Assembly: GCA_025055355.1 (NCBI GenBank)
Contig: JANWYM010000314.1
Span: 1 to 5,508, forward strand
Direction of reading: 5' to 3'
Source of the DNA: Abditibacteriales bacterium
GTDB lineage: Bacteria; Armatimonadota; Abditibacteriia; Abditibacteriales; JANWYM01
Length of the DNA stretch: 5,508 nt
Shown here: positions 4,324 to 5,508 of the stretch, in pieces
Position numbering within the stretch: the first letter of the stretch is position 1
Layout: the number at the start of each line of letters is the position of its first letter
Program-made: the position numbers and the translations under genes
The notes under the pieces: model-generated
What the model saw: only the letters and a program-made list of their open reading frames with translations
The model's database searches: none
What the model was told of the DNA's origin: nothing

Positions 4324-5508
4324 TTACAGCAAACCCTTCCGTTTGCGCAAGACCCACTCCGTCGTCAGCAGGAGCGCGAACAGCAGCAGCGGCAGCGGCG
4401 CGCTCCAGAGGTCGCTTTCAAATTGACGGACGACTTTGAGCGGCTGGCTTTTGATCAGGGCAGGCAGGGTGTAGGCGTCTCGCGGCGTGAGGTAGCGCCC
4501 GCCACTGACGGCAGCGATTTGTTTAAGGAGCGGCTCGTTCAGTTGCGGTTCGTCCAATTCCAGAGAGGAACTTTCGGCGATGAAGTGAGCGACGGCTTGG
4601 ACGTTGGGTTGCGCGGGCGAGGCAATGGCAACGACATATTTGCCTTCGCGCTCGATCAAGAACTCCCCCGCAAAGGTGCCGAGGCTAACGGGCGTGCGCT
4701 CCAGGCGAACGGTCATCGGCGCGCCGCCTTCGCGTTTGACAGTAGCGGTGACTTCTCTGTTTTTCACTGGAAAGAAGTTGCCGTCCAGCAGGCGCGCTCG
4801 AATGAGGACGCGCTCGCCGACGCGATAGCGTGTGCGGTCGGTGCCGACCTTGGCGAATCGGTTGTCGCTGGGCAGTTCACGCGGGATGAGTGAGCGGACG
4901 ACCTGCCCCCAGAAGCGATAGAAGTGTTTGTCCCCCACGCGGTAACGCCAGCGCCACGTGCTGTCCGTCAAGGACATGAAGCATTTCCCCGCCCCGACCG
5001 GCTGCACGACCATCAGGGGCAACTTGCGTTCGGGGTGCACTGCCAGCACCGTCGCGCCCGGCTTGGTCCGCTGCGCGACGGCGCACCAGAATACGCCGGG
5101 CAGTTGCCGCCAGATTCTCTCGCTCTCTTCGGGTGTGTCAGCGAGCAGCATCATGGGGTTGAGTTTGCCGTCCGTCGTCAGTTCCAGACGGAACTCCTCC
5201 TCACTGTTGACCTCTTCGCGGGCATCGCTGAAGACGACGGGAAAAACGTCCGCCAGCGGCGTGTGCCGATATTCCCACGGCAGGTGCTTGTCACCGACGA
5301 TGACCAACAAACTCCCACCGCGCTCTTCCACGAAACGCTGAATGTCGCGCAGTTGCGCGTCGCTGAAGAACGAACGCGGCACGTCGCCCAAAATCAAAAT
5401 ATCGTAGGCGAACAGCGTGCGGCGGTCGGGGGGAAAACGGTAAATCGGCTTGTTGCCCTCCCCACCTACCCCCCCTACTCCCCCCCTTGCCAAGGGGGGG
5501 ATGGAAGG
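4324..5508 (-). CDS. Membrane-anchored glutamine-amidotransferase-like (VWA-associated) protein, 3' part
   Basis: Partial: the reading frame is open to the right edge, leaving 394 codons. The start is outside, and the in-frame TTG at 5493 sits inside a repeat, so I do not take it as a start. Near the visible beginning, YDILILGDVP (residues 35-44) and FVEERGGSLLVIVG (59-72) look like the alternating strands and helices of a class I GATase-like fold, in the style of the GATase1_like family found in large surface proteins. No catalytic Cys-His-Glu set is recognisable here, so enzyme activity is doubtful. The middle part (about 215-315) looks like a beta-rich domain. The C-terminus has a hydrophobic helix (about 369-387, APLPLLLFALLLTTEW) followed by RKRKGLL, so the chain likely ends in the cytoplasm. 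The family is often encoded near MoxR/DUF58/VWA genes, but that context is not visible. Its exact role is unknown. A Gly-rich stretch at residues 6-18 derives from a C/G-tract repeat. Confidence 0.8.
   Translation of the reverse strand, partial: PSIPPLARGGVGGVGGEGNKPIYRFPPDRRTLFAYDILILGDVPRSFFSDAQLRDIQRFVEERGGSLLVIVGDKHLPWEYRHTPLADVFPVVFSDAREEVNSEEEFRLELTTDGKLNPMMLLADTPEESERIWRQLPGVFWCAVAQRTKPGATVLAVHPERKLPLMVVQPVGAGKCFMSLTDSTWRWRYRVGDKHFYRFWGQVVRSLIPRELPSDNRFAKVGTDRTRYRVGERVLIRARLLDGNFFPVKNREVTATVKREGGAPMTVRLERTPVSLGTFAGEFLIEREGKYVVAIASPAQPNVQAVAHFIAESSSLELDEPQLNEPLLKQIAAVSGGRYLTPRDAYTLPALIKSQPLKVVRQFESDLWSAPLPLLLFALLLTTEWVLRKRKGLL
5456..5500. repeat. C/G-tract palindrome within the membrane-protein gene
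   Basis: A perfect 21-base palindrome at 5480-5500 consists of seven C, TTG, a central C, CAA and seven G. Adjoining C-tracts at 5469-5475, 5460-5463 and 5456-5458 give, on the coding strand, four G-runs of 7, 7, 4 and 3 separated by 4, 5 and 1 bases. Read in frame it encodes LARGGVGGVGGEG, low-complexity sequence directly before the conserved part of the protein. It looks like an inserted small dispersed repeat and lies near the window edge. Confidence 0.6.

Larger units (their letters stand above)
4104..4326. mobile_element. MITE-like unit with 23-base terminal inverted repeats (tentative)
   Basis: The sequences at 4104-4126 and 4304-4326 are inverted copies matching at 20 of 23 positions, including 11 perfect outermost bases (TAACTAAACTT). 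Between them is the 62-base palindrome. A third, partial copy of the same end sequence lies at 4239-4253 (13 of 15 matching, inverted relative to the left end), so an inner unit of about 143 bases (4111-4253) is an alternative reading. No transposase is encoded. If the outer TA pairs are target duplication, the ends would be ACTAAACTT flanked by TA, as in IS630/Tc1-mariner-type MITEs; this is inference only. The right end includes the TAA stop of the upstream membrane-protein gene. Confidence 0.45.

Noticed and set aside
4104..4326. CRISPR array
   Set aside because: The similar copies are inverted rather than direct, few, and irregularly spaced.

Overview
The window carries most of a hoxEFUYH operon, encoding a bidirectional, NAD-linked [NiFe] hydrogenase (group 3d type). 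The operon lies entirely on the minus strand, so it reads from right to left. The order is hoxE (3944-3426), hoxF (3448-1817), hoxU (1700-981), hoxY (984-451) and the first 85 codons of hoxH (from 257, running off the left edge). All cofactor-binding cysteines that can be checked are present: the NuoE-type and NuoF-type iron-sulfur sites, the HoxU [2Fe-2S] and two [4Fe-4S] sites, the proximal cluster of HoxY, and the first CxxC pair that holds the Ni-Fe centre in HoxH. HoxE, HoxF and HoxU form the diaphorase that handles NAD(H) and distributes electrons. HoxY and HoxH form the hydrogenase module.

At the right, also on the minus strand, is the 3' part of a gene for a membrane-anchored protein that resembles the glutamine-amidotransferase-like/VWA-associated cell-surface family (5508-4324, 5' end outside the window). 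It has a C-terminal transmembrane segment and a short basic tail. It is probably not part of the hox unit.

The coding content is a known system. The unusual material lies between and within the genes: several palindromic, mobile-looking small repeats. These are (a) a 60-base inverted repeat between hoxF and hoxU; (b) a repeat with a related core in the hoxE upstream region; (c) nested terminal inverted repeats around that second palindrome, forming a MITE-like unit of about 223 bases whose outer end coincides with the stop codon of the upstream gene; (d) an imperfect inverted repeat in the hoxY-hoxH gap; and (e) a C/G-tract palindrome with a G-quadruplex-like pattern read in frame inside the right-hand gene.

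Organism: a bacterium with moderately high GC content, standard Shine-Dalgarno sites, a cyanobacterial-style five-gene hox set, a GATase-like membrane protein and many dispersed palindromes. This would fit a non-cyanobacterial lineage such as Armatimonadota or Chloroflexota, but that is a low-confidence inference from style, not from a marker gene. I see no tRNA, rRNA, CRISPR array or full-length transposase.
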